Of a DNA stretch of 64,000 bases, positions 44,182 to 60,518 are shown in pieces. Positions within the stretch are counted from its first letter, which is position 1, and every line of letters starts with the position of its first letter. This stretch comes from Betaproteobacteria bacterium (GTDB lineage Bacteria; Pseudomonadota; Gammaproteobacteria; Burkholderiales; Rhodocyclaceae). The position numbers and the translations under genes are program-made. The stretch covers positions 186,001 to 250,000 of the forward strand of contig JAHRYW010000003.1 of NCBI GenBank assembly GCA_020621865.1, written 5' to 3'. A model generated the notes under the pieces. That model searched no databases. It had not been told where the DNA came from and worked only from the letters and a program-made list of their open reading frames with translations.

Positions 44182-45620
44182 ACGCGCCGCAGACTCCGCA
44201 CACCCTGCACTTCATGCCCTCGGCCGGCTTCCGCGCCCGGGCCAAGGACGTCGTCGACAATCCCTTCCTGCGCCAGAGCTTCCGCGGCGCGATGGATTTC
44301 CTGATGACCAAGCGCGCCGCCCAGTTCCCCGACGCCGAGGAGCTGGAAAGCCTGCGCACGCTGGGCGAAAGCATCCGCCAATACAACCTGGCCAAGCTGC
44401 CGGACCTGCTCGAACAGCTCGAAGCCAATCTGGTGCGCAACGGCATCCAGGTCCATTGGGCCGAAACGCCGGACGAAGCCAACGAAATCATCCTCGGCAT
44501 CTGCAAGCACCACGAGGCGAAGCTGATGGTCAAGGGCAAGTCGATGGTCAGCGAGGAAATCGAGCTCAACCACGCCGCCGAAGCGGCCGGCATCGGCGCG
44601 CTGGAGTCCGACATGGGCGAATACATCGTCCAGCTGGCCGGCGAAAAGCCGTCGCACATCATCATGCCGGCCATCCACAAGACCAAGCAGGAAATCGCCC
44701 AACTGTTCGCCGACAAGGTCGAAGGCGTCGATTACACCGACAACGTCGATGCGCTGATCCAGATCGGCCGCAATGTCTTGCGCCAGAAGTTCCTGGAGGC
44801 CGACATCGGCCTCTCCGGCGTCAATTTCGCCGTCGCCGAAACCGGCACCCTGTGTCTGGTCGAGAACGAAGGCAACGGCCGGATGTGCACCACCGCGCCA
44901 CCGGTCCATATCGCCATCACCGGCATCGAGAAGATCGTCGAGAAGCTGGAACACGTGCCGCCGCTGCTTTCCTTGCTGACCCGTTCGGCGACTGGCCAAA
45001 ACATCTCGACCTACTTCAACATGATCTCGTCGCCGCGCAAGCCTGGCGAGAAGGACGGCCCCAGCGAAGTGCACCTGGTGCTGCTCGACAACGGCCGCAG
45101 CCAGGCCTACGCCGACGAACAGTTGCGCAAGACCCTGCAATGCATCCGCTGCGGCGCCTGCATGAACCACTGCCCGGTCTATACGCGGATTGGCGGCCAC
45201 GCCTACGGCACCACCTACCCCGGCCCGATCGGCAAGATCATCTCGCCGCACATGCTGGGGCTGGAGGCGACATCCGGGCTGGTCACCGCCTCGTCGCTGT
45301 GCGGGGCATGCGGGGAAGTCTGCCCGGTCAAGATACCGATTCCCGAACTGCTGATGCGCTTGCGGGAAGAGGCGTTTTCGAAGCCGCATGACCATCCGGC
45401 CATGGTTGGACAGGGGGCTGGATATAGTGGGCTGATTTCTGCGGTCTGGCGGGGGTGGGCTTTTGTCTATCGGTCGCCTGCCTTGTATCGGCTGACTAGC
45501 TGGCTGGGGAGCCGGTTCCGGTGGTTGATGCCGTCGCGGCAAGGCGCGTGGACGTCGGTGCGGGTGCCTTTGAAGCCGGCGCCGAAGAGGCTGCGGGATA
45601 TGTTGAAGGAACGGGGCTGA
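44178..45620 (+). CDS. lutB: Lactate utilization protein B (LldF), iron-sulfur protein
   Basis: A 480-residue LUD-domain protein with two [4Fe-4S] motifs. The LUD region has KGKSMVSEEIELNH and FAVAETGTLCLVENEGNG. The ferredoxin-like motifs are CIRCGACMNHCPVY (about residue 320) and CGACGEVCPVKIP (about 375). It completes the LutABC complex, which oxidises L-lactate to pyruvate. The last 60 residues are basic and hydrophobic. It is followed by repeat element 2. Confidence 0.93.
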   Translation: MNAPQTPHTLHFMPSAGFRARAKDVVDNPFLRQSFRGAMDFLMTKRAAQFPDAEELESLRTLGESIRQYNLAKLPDLLEQLEANLVRNGIQVHWAETPDEANEIILGICKHHEAKLMVKGKSMVSEEIELNHAAEAAGIGALESDMGEYIVQLAGEKPSHIIMPAIHKTKQEIAQLFADKVEGVDYTDNVDALIQIGRNVLRQKFLEADIGLSGVNFAVAETGTLCLVENEGNGRMCTTAPPVHIAITGIEKIVEKLEHVPPLLSLLTRSATGQNISTYFNMISSPRKPGEKDGPSEVHLVLLDNGRSQAYADEQLRKTLQCIRCGACMNHCPVYTRIGGHAYGTTYPGPIGKIISPHMLGLEATSGLVTASSLCGACGEVCPVKIPIPELLMRLREEAFSKPHDHPAMVGQGAGYSGLISAVWRGWAFVYRSPALYRLTSWLGSRFRWLMPSRQGAWTSVRVPLKPAPKRLRDMLKERG

Positions 45621-45649
45621 ATGGCAGGGTTGCCTTCTCGAACCTGGGG

Positions 45650-46196
45650 TTCCGCCTTGAGGGCGTCTCACTTTCTTTTGCTTCGCCAAAAGAAAGTAAG
45701 CAAAGAAAAGGCGACCCCCGGGTCGGCGCCGGGCTGCGCCCGGTCCCTTGCGCTACTCGGCAGGCCGGGCGGCTGCGGAACTCGGGGCTGCGCCCCTCAG
45801 ACAGTCCTCGCCGACTTCCCCCGGCCCGCCTGCGTTGCTCAGCGCCTCTCAGGTGGGCCCGAAAGGCGTCCGTGCGGAAAGGTACGGCCAGTCGAATGCT
45901 ACGGTAAGCCCGAAAAAATGCCCAAATTTGAAAAACCGAAACAACCGTCGAGCCCGGGTGATTCACCGGGCCCCTTGAGAGGCGCCGAGCAACGCAGGGG
46001 TTGGCGGAAAAAGGGCGAGGACTGTTTGAGGGCCGAAGGCCCGAGTTCCGCAGCCCCCGCCAACACCGAGTAGCGCAGGGAACCGGCGTAGCCGGCGCCG
46101 ACCCAGGGTCGCCTTTTCTTTGCTTACCTTTCTTTTGGCGAAGCAAAAGAAAGTAAGCCGCGCCTCAAGCGCGGAAAACACAGCTTCAGAAAAGCC
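45650..46196. repeat. Large imperfect inverted-repeat element, copy 2
   Basis: A second copy of the element at 27452-28014, filling the gap between lutB and dld. Outer ends share CTTTCTTTTGCTTCGCC and its inverse, and the right end CGCGGAAAACACAGCTTCAG is the same in both copies. The centre holds an ACCGTAGCAT motif. No gene is seen inside. The middle parts of the arms are exchanged left for right compared with copy 1. Confidence 0.85.
45896..45905 (-). repeat. ACCGTAGCAT motif at the centre of repeat element 2
   Basis: ATGCTACGGT on the plus strand, followed by GAAAAAATGCCCAAATTTG, the same flank as in element 1. Confidence 0.85.
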
Positions 46197-46228
46197 ACCA
46201 TAAAAAACCAAACCGAGACAACCAAGCA

Positions 46229-48997
<2,769 letters not shown>

Positions 48998-49005
48998 AAC
49001 CCACC

Positions 49006-49035
49006 GCTCCCGGCACGCTATCGCCTGCCGGGAGC
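49006..49035 (+). terminator. Stem-loop after dld
   Basis: GCTCCCGGCA and TGCCGGGAGC form a ten-pair stem with a ten-base loop 9 bases after the dld stop. No T-run follows directly, so it may also be an RNA-stabilising hairpin. Confidence 0.5.
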
Positions 49036-49139
49036 CCCCATTGCTCCTTCTAAATTCCTGATCTTTTGATTTGGATGGCAACGAAAGGCAGACGGGCTGG
49101 TCATAATCGCGGCTCAACGAAAACAGGTCGCCTCCACCA

Positions 49140-49619
49140 ATGGACAGTCGCGTCAACTCATGGTCACCCAGCATCGAATTCGGCATCCCGGAGATCGACG
49201 ACCAACATCGGGAGCTCTTCCAGCTGGCCGCGACTTTCCGCGGCCACGGCGACGAGATCAGGGTCATGAAGGCGCTGGCCATCCTCTGCGACTACGCCAA
49301 GGTCCATCTGCGCGACGAGGAAGAACTGATGGCCCGCATCGGCTATCCGGACATCGAGGCCCACCGCCAGGCGCATAGCGACTTCCGCCGCATGCTGCGC
49401 CATCTGCTGCAGGATGCCCGTTCGCTGACCCTCGACCAGGTCGCCGACCGGGTCGAAGCCCTGATCAATGGCTGGTTCTACAACCACATCGTGCGCGTCG
49501 ACAAGCTCTACATCCCGATGGTGATCGCCTACAAGGCCTACCAGGCAAGGCCGCGCGAAATCCGCCCGCTGGGCCGCGCCAAGCCGATTCTCCCTGCCAC
49601 CGACCAGACACCGGAATAA
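49140..49619 (+). CDS. Bacteriohemerythrin
   Basis: A 159-residue hemerythrin-fold protein binding a di-iron centre for oxygen. Ligand motifs are DDQHRELF (about 21-28), HLRDEEELM, HRQAHSDF and HIVRVDKLY, in the expected order. The C-terminal 30 residues are an extension of unknown role. GCCTCCACCA before the ATG gives no good ribosome binding site, but the family N-terminus fits. Confidence 0.88.
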   Translation: MDSRVNSWSPSIEFGIPEIDDQHRELFQLAATFRGHGDEIRVMKALAILCDYAKVHLRDEEELMARIGYPDIEAHRQAHSDFRRMLRHLLQDARSLTLDQVADRVEALINGWFYNHIVRVDKLYIPMVIAYKAYQARPREIRPLGRAKPILPATDQTPE

Positions 49620-49725
49620 ACCGGCCGGGCACCCGCCAGCGCGGGGGTGAGGATTTCCCTAACTGCCAGGCTTGTCACGAGTTGGTAAGGTAGCCCCTAT
49701 TTCGGAAATCATCAGGAGAACTCCC

Positions 49726-50172
49726 GTGTACAAGAACATTATGGTCGCCATCGACGACAGCGAAACCTCCCGTTGCGCCCTGGCCGAAGCCCTGCACATC
49801 GCCAGAACCAGCGACGCCAAGCTCTACGTCACGCACGTCGCCGACGAAACCCTGCTCAAGATGCACGGCCGCACCTTCACGACCACGCTGAACCTCGACC
49901 ACGCCATCGAAGCCATCGCCGACTCCGGTCGCAAGCTGCTCGACCAGGCCATGCAGTCCGCCACCGGCGTCAATGCCGAAGCCCTGCTCCTCGAAGCCCG
50001 TCAGCGCCGCATTTCCGAAACCCTGGCCGACAAGGCCAAGGAACTCGGCGTCGACCTGATCGTCATCGGCCGCCACGGCCAGCGCGGCCTGGCCACGCTG
50101 ATTCTCGGTTCGGTCGCCGAACAACTGGCTAAAATCGCCGACGCCTCCGTACTTCTCGTCAGGAACCACTAA
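49726..50172 (+). CDS. Universal stress protein, UspA family
   Basis: A 148-residue UspA domain starting with GTG (Val in the frame) with AGGAG 8-12 bases upstream. The ATP-binding type signature GRHGQRGLATLILGSVAEQL is present near the C-terminus, after DLIVI. It ends directly before ppc (TAAATG), so it probably is transcribed with ppc and ppsR. Confidence 0.92.
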   Translation: MYKNIMVAIDDSETSRCALAEALHIARTSDAKLYVTHVADETLLKMHGRTFTTTLNLDHAIEAIADSGRKLLDQAMQSATGVNAEALLLEARQRRISETLADKAKELGVDLIVIGRHGQRGLATLILGSVAEQLAKIADASVLLVRNH

Positions 50173-53775
<3,603 letters not shown>

Positions 53776-53897
53776 AGGTTTACAAGGGGAATGTTTGCGA
53801 AACCACGGCTGCTTCCGTTCAAAGAGTGAAACCTTGACGCGACATCACGCGTTTGGTTCTGCAGGATCGTACTTGCACAATTCTTACAGCATACAAA

Positions 53898-55199
53898 TTA
53901 GCGTGTTACTCGCCCCCACCAGCGCAACAACGAGAATCTGCTATCTGCAAGAAATGCGGATCGCGCAACGGTATACTTTTGCAAATAGCGACCTTTTAAC
54001 AGCTTAGAAGCTAGCCATTTTTCAACGTAGCGATGGATTGAAGTAGGCGAGCGCCTCCATTCTTCTTTTCCTTCGAGCAAGCGCTCCGCACGTTTCCACA
54101 AGTGATTCAAATCCGCCCTAGCAGTTCCGTCAAGGCGATTTAGAACTGTCAAAGCATCGTGCGGCTTGCCAGCATCGAGAAGAACTCGTGCCATTGATTC
54201 CACTTTTCGGATGGCCAAATCTTCGCGCGTGCATTCCAAAAAAGCCTCAAGCGCATGCATCATAATTACTTCGACATAATCTCTATTCACATGTCGAAAG
54301 TCGCCGCGACCTCCCCAAACTACATCTTGCGGCCCCATCGTCACCATTTCGTACGAGGGGAAATAGCCTACATTATCGTATCTGTTCGCGAAGGCTTCTG
54401 TGGCTGCCCGAAGAACAGCTTTTGAATAAGCGTTTGCCTCAAATATATCTATTTCACGAAAAGTCGAAAGCAATGGTACAGGCGAGACAGTAATAAAAAC
54501 CTTAAACCCAGAATTCATGTGTTTCGATAACAACGTATAGATATCTTCGAGCCCATCAAGTGTTTCCTGATAATCGAGAACACGAAGTTCAAAACGATTC
54601 GGATGTCGTCTAAGCACTTTCGGATCAGGTGCTTTATTTAGATACAGATCGCATGTTTTGTCATACCAAACCTCGCTCAGACCGAGAGTAATAATGACCA
54701 CGTTCGCGTCGCGAATGCAGGAAAACCCACGTGAAAAATTAGCCCGATAGGAAAGCATCTCGTCGAATGAAGCACTGAGGCGATTACCAGCCAATTGATA
54801 ATCCTGAAAAAGGCCATCAGACACCTCAATCAAGCATCGCCTTGGCTCAATTACCTCTGGTTCCAACGCAAGCGTCAATTCCGAAAGTATGGAGTGGACT
54901 GTATATTTATTTAGAAAAGCATTAAGCGAAAAAGGTAACTCCTTATCCTTCGGGTTTTCTATTTCTGATGAAGAAACACAAAGTCCGAGTTGCTTCAGCG
55001 TCTTTTCGATTTCGCGCGCAAAGCAAGATCCAATACAAAATATCTTGTCGTCTTCCCTAATCTTTAATTTCTGACTAACATGCGGAAGGGGAATTGGCAG
55101 CAAACGCTCGGCGCCTCTTTCTGGTCTAGGCCAGATAGATTGGGCATTCTTTTTCCTGAACGCTAAAGCTTGTGCGGAAGAAAATTTTTCAATTGCCAT
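53898..55199 (-). CDS. GSCFA-domain protein
   Basis: A 433-residue protein with a GSCFA domain: FCIGSCFAREIEKTLKQLG (about residues 52-70) is the defining signature, and LGLSEVWYD and VSPVPLLSTF are typical downstream motifs of these SGNH-like hydrolase-fold proteins. Members occur in surface-polysaccharide loci; the activity is unknown. The gene is much more AT-rich than its surroundings (for example TTATTTAGATACAGATC), a sign of recent transfer. Start uncertain: the ATG at 55199 is used, without a clear ribosome binding site; a TTG at 55247 is the alternative. Confidence 0.75.
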   Translation of the reverse strand: MAIEKFSSAQALAFRKKNAQSIWPRPERGAERLLPIPLPHVSQKLKIREDDKIFCIGSCFAREIEKTLKQLGLCVSSSEIENPKDKELPFSLNAFLNKYTVHSILSELTLALEPEVIEPRRCLIEVSDGLFQDYQLAGNRLSASFDEMLSYRANFSRGFSCIRDANVVIITLGLSEVWYDKTCDLYLNKAPDPKVLRRHPNRFELRVLDYQETLDGLEDIYTLLSKHMNSGFKVFITVSPVPLLSTFREIDIFEANAYSKAVLRAATEAFANRYDNVGYFPSYEMVTMGPQDVVWGGRGDFRHVNRDYVEVIMMHALEAFLECTREDLAIRKVESMARVLLDAGKPHDALTVLNRLDGTARADLNHLWKRAERLLEGKEEWRRSPTSIHRYVEKWLASKLLKGRYLQKYTVARSAFLADSRFSLLRWWGRVTR

Positions 55200-55247
55200 T
55201 GATTGAACTCGAGTGGAGTATTCGTGGATTCGTGAGGCAATTAACAA

Positions 55248-56018
55248 TCAATGAAGTCGGCGCCGCACTAGCTCAAATAAACAAATCGCCGCTGCAGCAG
55301 CCACATTCAGCGACTCCATGACGCCTGGCATCGGAATACAAAGTCGCATGTCTGCAGCTGCAGTCAACTCTGGACTGACCCCCTTTCCCTCGGCCCCGAA
55401 CACCCACGCAATTGGTCCATCTAACCGAGCGGCATATAGCGATTCGGCGCCAACCAAGCATGTCACCGCGCTCGTACCTCGGTAATCAGTCATGAAAGCC
55501 GCCAGGTCAGCCCCTTCGTGAATACTCAAAACAAAATGTGCCCCCTGCCCAGCGCGTACAACCTTGGGTGACCAAGCCGCAGCGCAGCCTGGCGACAATA
55601 GCGCCTGCCGTACCCCGGCCGCTGCAGCCGTACGCAGCAAGGTCCCGACATTGCCGGGGTCTTGCACGCCATCGAGCAAAATGGCGTCTTGTTCGAGGCT
55701 GACCGTCGCATTTGCCTTAGGAATAGCCACAACTGCCAGCAATCCGCTCGGCGTGTCTACCAAGCCCAAGTCGCGCATCAGTGTATCCGCCAAGACGACG
55801 ACTTCGCGCCCCGCGACGTAGGTAGCGACCTCACCCCCTGCCAGGGCCGATTCTGCAACAACCAGTGTTTCCAAAGGACCGAGGGCCTTTTCATAAGCCT
55901 CAACCAGATGCACGCCGTCGAGCAGGGTCTGCCCGGCTTTCCGCCGCTCCCGCCCCGACTCCGCCAGCCGCTTGAGCTGCTTGAAGAAAGCGTTGTCCCG
56001 CGACTGGATCAGTTTCAT
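55248..56018 (-). CDS. RNA 2'-O-methyltransferase, TrmH/SpoU family
   Basis: A 256-residue SPOUT methyltransferase with an N-terminal substrate-binding domain (about 1-95) and the knotted SpoU domain. SpoU motifs are [20 protein letters not shown] (motif 1), [11 protein letters not shown] (motif 2) and [20 protein letters not shown] (motif 3). It probably methylates rRNA or tRNA ribose. Its start overlaps the rnhB stop (ATGA). One-mismatch motif ACCGTCGCAT lies inside at 55702. Confidence 0.92.
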   Translation of the reverse strand: MKLIQSRDNAFFKQLKRLAESGRERRKAGQTLLDGVHLVEAYEKALGPLETLVVAESALAGGEVATYVAGREVVVLADTLMRDLGLVDTPSGLLAVVAIPKANATVSLEQDAILLDGVQDPGNVGTLLRTAAAAGVRQALLSPGCAAAWSPKVVRAGQGAHFVLSIHEGADLAAFMTDYRGTSAVTCLVGAESLYAARLDGPIAWVFGAEGKGVSPELTAAADMRLCIPMPGVMESLNVAAAAAICLFELVRRRLH

Positions 56019-56605
56019 AGCAGCGAGAGTTGCCGGGCGACCGGACCGAAACTGCGTCTATGCACCGGCGAAGCGCCGTGTTCGGCCAGCGCCGCACGAT
56101 GCGCTTCGGTCGGATAGCCCATGTGGCGATCGAAGCCGTAATGCGGATATTGCGCATGCAATGCAAGCATCCCGGCATCACGCACGATCTTGGCCAGGAT
56201 CGACGCCGCGGCAATCGAGGCGATCTTGCCATCGCCCTTAACCACTGCTTCGCAGGGGATGTCGAGCTTCGGGCAGCGATTGCCATCAACCATGGCGCCT
56301 TCCGGCCGGACCGACAGGCCAGCGACGGCGCGCTGCATGGCCAGCATTGTCGCGTGCAAGATGTTCAGGCGGTCGATTTCCTCGACCGTCGCCTCGGCCA
56401 CGCACCAGGCCACGGCCCGTTCGCGGATCAGTTCGGCCAAGGCGTCGCGCTTTTTTTCGCTAAGCTTCTTGGAGTCGTTCAGGCCAAGGATAGGGCGCGC
56501 CGGATCGAGAATGACCGCCGCCGCGACCACCGGTCCGGCCAGCGGGCCCCGTCCGGCTTCATCGATGCCGCAGACGAGCCCGGGCGGAACAATCAGTTCA
56601 GGCAT
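56015..56605 (-). CDS. rnhB: Ribonuclease HII
   Basis: A 196-residue RNase HII that removes ribonucleotides from DNA duplexes. It has [20 protein letters not shown] (catalytic Asp-Glu near residue 15), the central [20 protein letters not shown] (catalytic Asp), and the [18 protein letters not shown] end. It overlaps lpxB upstream by 13 bases and the methyltransferase downstream, as part of the lpxB-rnhB run. Confidence 0.96.
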   Translation of the reverse strand: MPELIVPPGLVCGIDEAGRGPLAGPVVAAAVILDPARPILGLNDSKKLSEKKRDALAELIRERAVAWCVAEATVEEIDRLNILHATMLAMQRAVAGLSVRPEGAMVDGNRCPKLDIPCEAVVKGDGKIASIAAASILAKIVRDAGMLALHAQYPHYGFDRHMGYPTEAHRAALAEHGASPVHRRSFGPVARQLSLL

Positions 56606-57741
56606 TCAATGACCGCCTGTGCCGCTTTTTCGGCGGTGTTCTGCCGCAGTTGCAGGTGCAGGTCGGTGAAGGCTTCCTCGACGGCCACCGCGTTGTCCTT
56701 GTCCTGGTACAGCTTGACCAGGGCTTCGGCCAGGTTATCCGGCGTCGCCTGGTCCTGCAGTATTTCCGGCACGACGAAGCGACCGGCCAGGATGTTGGGC
56801 AGGCCGACGAAAGGCAGATAGGCCATGCGCTTCATCAGCCAGTACGAGAATTTGGCGATCTTGTAGGTGATCACCATCGGCCGCTTGAGCATGGCCGCTT
56901 CCAGCGTCGCCGTGCCGCTCGCCACCAGCGAGACGTCGGCAGCACCCAGCGCATCCTGGGCATGACCGAAAAGCAGGCGGAACGGTACATCGCCACCCTG
57001 CTTCTGGTAAATGGCCATCTCGAACTGCAACCGCGTTTCGCGCGTGGTCAGCGGAACGACGAAAATTGCCGTCGGCAGGAAGCGCTCGCGGATGATCTTG
57101 GCCGTTTCGACGAAGGTCTCGGCCATCATTTCCAGTTCACCCCGGCGACTGCCGGGCAGCATGGCGAAGATCGGGTAATCGCGGGGCAACGACAGCTTCT
57201 CGCGCACCGCCTGCTTGCTGGTCTGCAGCGGGATGATGTCGGCCAACGGGTGCCCGACGTAGGTGACCGGGATACGCTCTTTCTCGTAGATCTGCGGTTC
57301 CATCGGGAACAAGGCGAGTACACGGTTGACCGCCCGGCCGATCTTCTTGATGCGCCCCCCGCGCCAGGCCCAGATCGACGGACTGACGTAATGAATGGTG
57401 CGGATGCCGGCCGACTTGAGGTCGGTTTCGAGGCCGAGGTTGAAATCGGGGGCATCGATGCCGATGAAGATGTCCGGTTTCAGATCAAGCAGGCGCCGCT
57501 TCAACTGGCGACGAATACCGGCGATCTCGCGGAAATGCTTGAGGGCATCCCAGTAGCCCATGACCGACAGTTTCTCCATCGGCCACCAGCTATCGAAACC
57601 CTGCCCCTGCATTTTCGGCCCCCCAATGCCGTAAAAAACGGCATCCGGCAGGCGAGTTTTCAGCGCGGCAATCAGGTGGCTGCCCAAGAGGTCCCCGGAG
57701 GCCTCCCCCGCCACCATGGCAATCCGGACGGCATTCCCCAT
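56593..57741 (-). CDS. lpxB: Lipid-A-disaccharide synthase
   Basis: A 382-residue GT19 glycosyltransferase joining UDP-diacylglucosamine and lipid X at the inner membrane. [15 protein letters not shown] (about 8-22), [25 protein letters not shown] and [10 protein letters not shown] are characteristic. Start at 57741 (MGNAVRIAM) is chosen from the family N-terminus; it follows the lpxA stop by one base. Confidence 0.96.
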   Translation of the reverse strand: MGNAVRIAMVAGEASGDLLGSHLIAALKTRLPDAVFYGIGGPKMQGQGFDSWWPMEKLSVMGYWDALKHFREIAGIRRQLKRRLLDLKPDIFIGIDAPDFNLGLETDLKSAGIRTIHYVSPSIWAWRGGRIKKIGRAVNRVLALFPMEPQIYEKERIPVTYVGHPLADIIPLQTSKQAVREKLSLPRDYPIFAMLPGSRRGELEMMAETFVETAKIIRERFLPTAIFVVPLTTRETRLQFEMAIYQKQGGDVPFRLLFGHAQDALGAADVSLVASGTATLEAAMLKRPMVITYKIAKFSYWLMKRMAYLPFVGLPNILAGRFVVPEILQDQATPDNLAEALVKLYQDKDNAVAVEEAFTDLHLQLRQNTAEKAAQAVIECLN

Positions 57742-57742
57742 A

Positions 57743-58513
57743 TCAGCGGATGATGCCTCGCTTGGAGACCTCGAGGAAATCGACAAAACGCTGAACATCC
57801 GGCTGGGTCTTGGCCTCCTCGACGAGCTTGGCCTTGGCTTCTTCAAGCAGCAAACCGGATTTGTACAGCGTGCGATAGGCACGCTTCAGCGCAGTGATGG
57901 CGTCGGCCGTAAAGCCGCGGCGCTTCAGCCCCTCGACATTCAAGCCATAGGGCTGCGCCGTATTGCCGGCCGCCATCAGGTAAGGCGGCACATCCTGCAG
58001 GATCACCGTGCTGACCGCCGTCATCACATGCGCGCCGACGCGGCAGAACTGGTGCACGCCGGTAAAGCCACCAAGAATGGCCCAGTCGTCGACTACCACA
58101 TGCCCGGCCAGCGAGGCATTGTTGGCAAAGGTGACCTTGTTGCCAACCTGGCAGTCATGCGCGATATGCACGTAGGCCATGATCCAGTTGTCATCACCCA
58201 GGCGGGTCACGCCCTTATCCTGAACGGTGCCCAGGTTGAAGGTGCAGAACTCACGAATGACGTTGCGATCGCCGATTTCCAGGCGGGTCGGTTCCCCGGC
58301 GTATTTCTTGTCCTGCGGTACTTCGCCCAGCGAACAGAACTGGAATATGCGGTTGTCGCGCCCTATGCGGGTATGTCCGTGAATGACCGTATGCGGTCCG
58401 ATCACCGTGTTGTCGCCGATTTCGACGTGCGGTCCGATGATCGAATAAGCACCGATCTCGACGTTGGCACCGATCCGGGCACCCGGATCGACAATGGCAG
58501 TCGGATGAATCAT
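57743..58513 (-). CDS. lpxA: UDP-N-acetylglucosamine acyltransferase LpxA
   Basis: A 256-residue left-handed beta-helix acyltransferase, first step of lipid A synthesis. Hexapeptide repeats start at the N-terminus ([15 protein letters not shown]); the catalytic His is in [13 protein letters not shown]; a C-terminal helical region closes the protein. It follows fabZ by one base. Confidence 0.96.
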   Translation of the reverse strand: MIHPTAIVDPGARIGANVEIGAYSIIGPHVEIGDNTVIGPHTVIHGHTRIGRDNRIFQFCSLGEVPQDKKYAGEPTRLEIGDRNVIREFCTFNLGTVQDKGVTRLGDDNWIMAYVHIAHDCQVGNKVTFANNASLAGHVVVDDWAILGGFTGVHQFCRVGAHVMTAVSTVILQDVPPYLMAAGNTAQPYGLNVEGLKRRGFTADAITALKRAYRTLYKSGLLLEEAKAKLVEEAKTQPDVQRFVDFLEVSKRGIIR

Positions 58514-58514
58514 C

Positions 58515-58949
58515 TTACAGGTCCCGCTTGGCGCACATCAGCTTGGCCGAGGCGGCCAGCTGGCCGTCGACCTTGGCTTCGCCATAAAACTTCCAGACGC
58601 CGCGCATCTGGCGTTCCAGTTGGACATGCAGGTGCAATTGATCACCCGGCATTACCGGCCGCTTGAAACGAGCTTCATCAATCCCGGCAAAATAAAAAAC
58701 GTCGGTTTCGGTCGGCTTTTTATCCTCGGACTTGAAGGAGAGGATGCCTGCCGCTTGCGCCAGTGCCTCCATGATCAACACCCCCGGCATCACCGGGTGA
58801 TGCGGAAAATGTCCGACAAAAAACGGCTCGTTGATGGTGATGTTCTTGTAGGCATGAATGGATTGCCCGGGAACGACCTCAAGTACCCGATCAACCAGCA
58901 GGAAGGGGTAACGATGGGGCAAGTACTCAAGAATTTCTTTAATATCCAT
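58515..58949 (-). CDS. fabZ: 3-hydroxyacyl-ACP dehydratase FabZ
   Basis: A 144-residue hot-dog fold dehydratase of fatty acid synthesis. [13 protein letters not shown] at residues 10-22 and the active-site [20 protein letters not shown] (His and Glu) are present. Placed between lpxD and lpxA as in most proteobacteria, with 4- and 1-base gaps. Confidence 0.97.
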   Translation of the reverse strand: MDIKEILEYLPHRYPFLLVDRVLEVVPGQSIHAYKNITINEPFFVGHFPHHPVMPGVLIMEALAQAAGILSFKSEDKKPTETDVFYFAGIDEARFKRPVMPGDQLHLHVQLERQMRGVWKFYGEAKVDGQLAASAKLMCAKRDL

Positions 58950-58953
58950 TTAA

Positions 58954-60000
58954 TCAGGCCTCTGTATCTTCTTCTTTAAGTTTTTTCTCAAGTTCGGAAA
59001 CGCGCTCTGCCAACTTGGAAAGGCGACGGATGTGCGACGCATTACGCATCCAGTGCTCGTAACTGTCGAGCGGGAAAACGCTGCAATGCACGCCACCAGG
59101 TTCGACGATGCTCCGCATCACGGTCGAGGCACCGGAAATGGTGGTGTTTGGCGCCAGCGTCAGGTGACCGCTGATCATCGTCGCCCCACCGAGGATGCAA
59201 TGCTCACCCAATGTCGTACTTCCGGCCATCCCAGTACATCCGGCAATCACCGAATAGGGGCCGATGTTGCAGTTGTGACCGATCATCACCAGATTGTCGA
59301 TCTTACAGCCTTCACCAATCACCGTATCATCCAAGGCACCGCGATCGATGGTCGTATTGGCCCCGATTTCGACATCGTCACCGATGACGACTACGCCGAT
59401 CTGCGGAATCTTGATCCATTCCTTGCCGTCTGGCGCAAAACCAAAGCCGTCAGCACCGATCACCGCCCCGGAGTGCACGATGGCCCGCTGCCCGATCCGG
59501 CAGCCGTGATAGATGGTAACGCGCGGATAAAGCACGCTATCGGCACCAATCGTGACGCCGTCGCCAATCACGCAGCCTGCATGAACCCGGACGTTCTCTC
59601 CGAGCGTGACATTCTTGCCTATGCTCACCTGCGAACCGACCGTCACGGAGTCCGGTATTGCCGACTCGCTAACCGCCGAGGCGTGGACTCCACCGCTGAC
59701 AGCCGCCTCGGGATTCAACAAAGTCGCTACCCGGGCGTAATAGGCATAAGGATTGGCCGTGACAATGCGCGGCCCGGCAAAGCCATCCACTGCGTCGGGC
59801 GCCAAGATGATTGCAGCCGCCCTGGTTGTCTGCAACTGACTGCGATATCTGCGATTGGCCAGAAAAGCAATATTACCCTCGCCAGCCGAAGCCAGCGTGG
59901 CTACCTGGACAATACGTGTCGTTGGATCACCAAGCACATCGCCGCCCAATCGGGCGGCGATTTCTGCGAGGGTGAGCGCTATCCCACCCTGAACGGCCAT
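58954..60000 (-). CDS. lpxD: UDP-3-O-acylglucosamine N-acyltransferase LpxD
   Basis: A 348-residue enzyme with an N-terminal uridine-binding domain (about 1-100), a long left-handed beta-helix (ENVRVHAGCVIGDGVTIGAD) with the catalytic His region in NLVMIGHNCNIG, and a C-terminal helix ending LEKKLKEEDTEA. The start at 60000 (MAVQGG) overlaps the skp stop by one base. Confidence 0.96.
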   Translation of the reverse strand: MAVQGGIALTLAEIAARLGGDVLGDPTTRIVQVATLASAGEGNIAFLANRRYRSQLQTTRAAAIILAPDAVDGFAGPRIVTANPYAYYARVATLLNPEAAVSGGVHASAVSESAIPDSVTVGSQVSIGKNVTLGENVRVHAGCVIGDGVTIGADSVLYPRVTIYHGCRIGQRAIVHSGAVIGADGFGFAPDGKEWIKIPQIGVVVIGDDVEIGANTTIDRGALDDTVIGEGCKIDNLVMIGHNCNIGPYSVIAGCTGMAGSTTLGEHCILGGATMISGHLTLAPNTTISGASTVMRSIVEPGGVHCSVFPLDSYEHWMRNASHIRRLSKLAERVSELEKKLKEEDTEA

Positions 60001-60503
60001 TACTTGGCTTCCGACAATGCTTTGATCACGCGCTCTGTAATATCCAGACGCGGGCTGACCCACACAACATCCTGAAGGATCAGGTCAAATTTTTCGGCTT
60101 CAGCAATCTGTTTGATGGCCTTGTTGGCCTTCTCGATGACTGCTGCATTCTCTTCGTTCTGCCGGAGATTCAGATCCTCACGAAACTCGCGCTGGCGACG
60201 CTGGAATTCCCGGGAAAGCTCGCCGAACTCCTTCTCCTTGGTCCGCCGGTCGCTTTCGGCCATCGTCACCGAATTCTTTTCCAGGTTTTCCTGCATGCCT
60301 TGCAACTGCTTGGCCATGCGTTGCAGGTCCTGATCACGCTTGGCAAATTCCCCTTCCAGCTTCTTGGCTGCCTTCTGGGCAGCCGGCGCATCACGGAAAA
60401 TACGCTGCGTATTGACATAGCCAACCTTCAATTCGGAGGCAATGGCACCCGTGACGCACAGGACAGACATCAACGATGCCAGTACAACAGTCTTAATTTT
60501 CAA
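60000..60503 (-). CDS. skp: OmpH/Skp periplasmic chaperone
   Basis: A 167-residue exported protein with a signal peptide ending AIAS (about 23 residues), then KVGYVNTQRIFRDAPAAQKA and a long charged coiled-coil (REFQRRQREFREDLNLR), ending in ITERVIKALSEAK. Skp holds unfolded outer membrane proteins on the way to BamA, encoded directly upstream. Confidence 0.93.
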   Translation of the reverse strand: MKIKTVVLASLMSVLCVTGAIASELKVGYVNTQRIFRDAPAAQKAAKKLEGEFAKRDQDLQRMAKQLQGMQENLEKNSVTMAESDRRTKEKEFGELSREFQRRQREFREDLNLRQNEENAAVIEKANKAIKQIAEAEKFDLILQDVVWVSPRLDITERVIKALSEAK

Positions 60504-60518
60504 CTTGAAACTCCTGAA

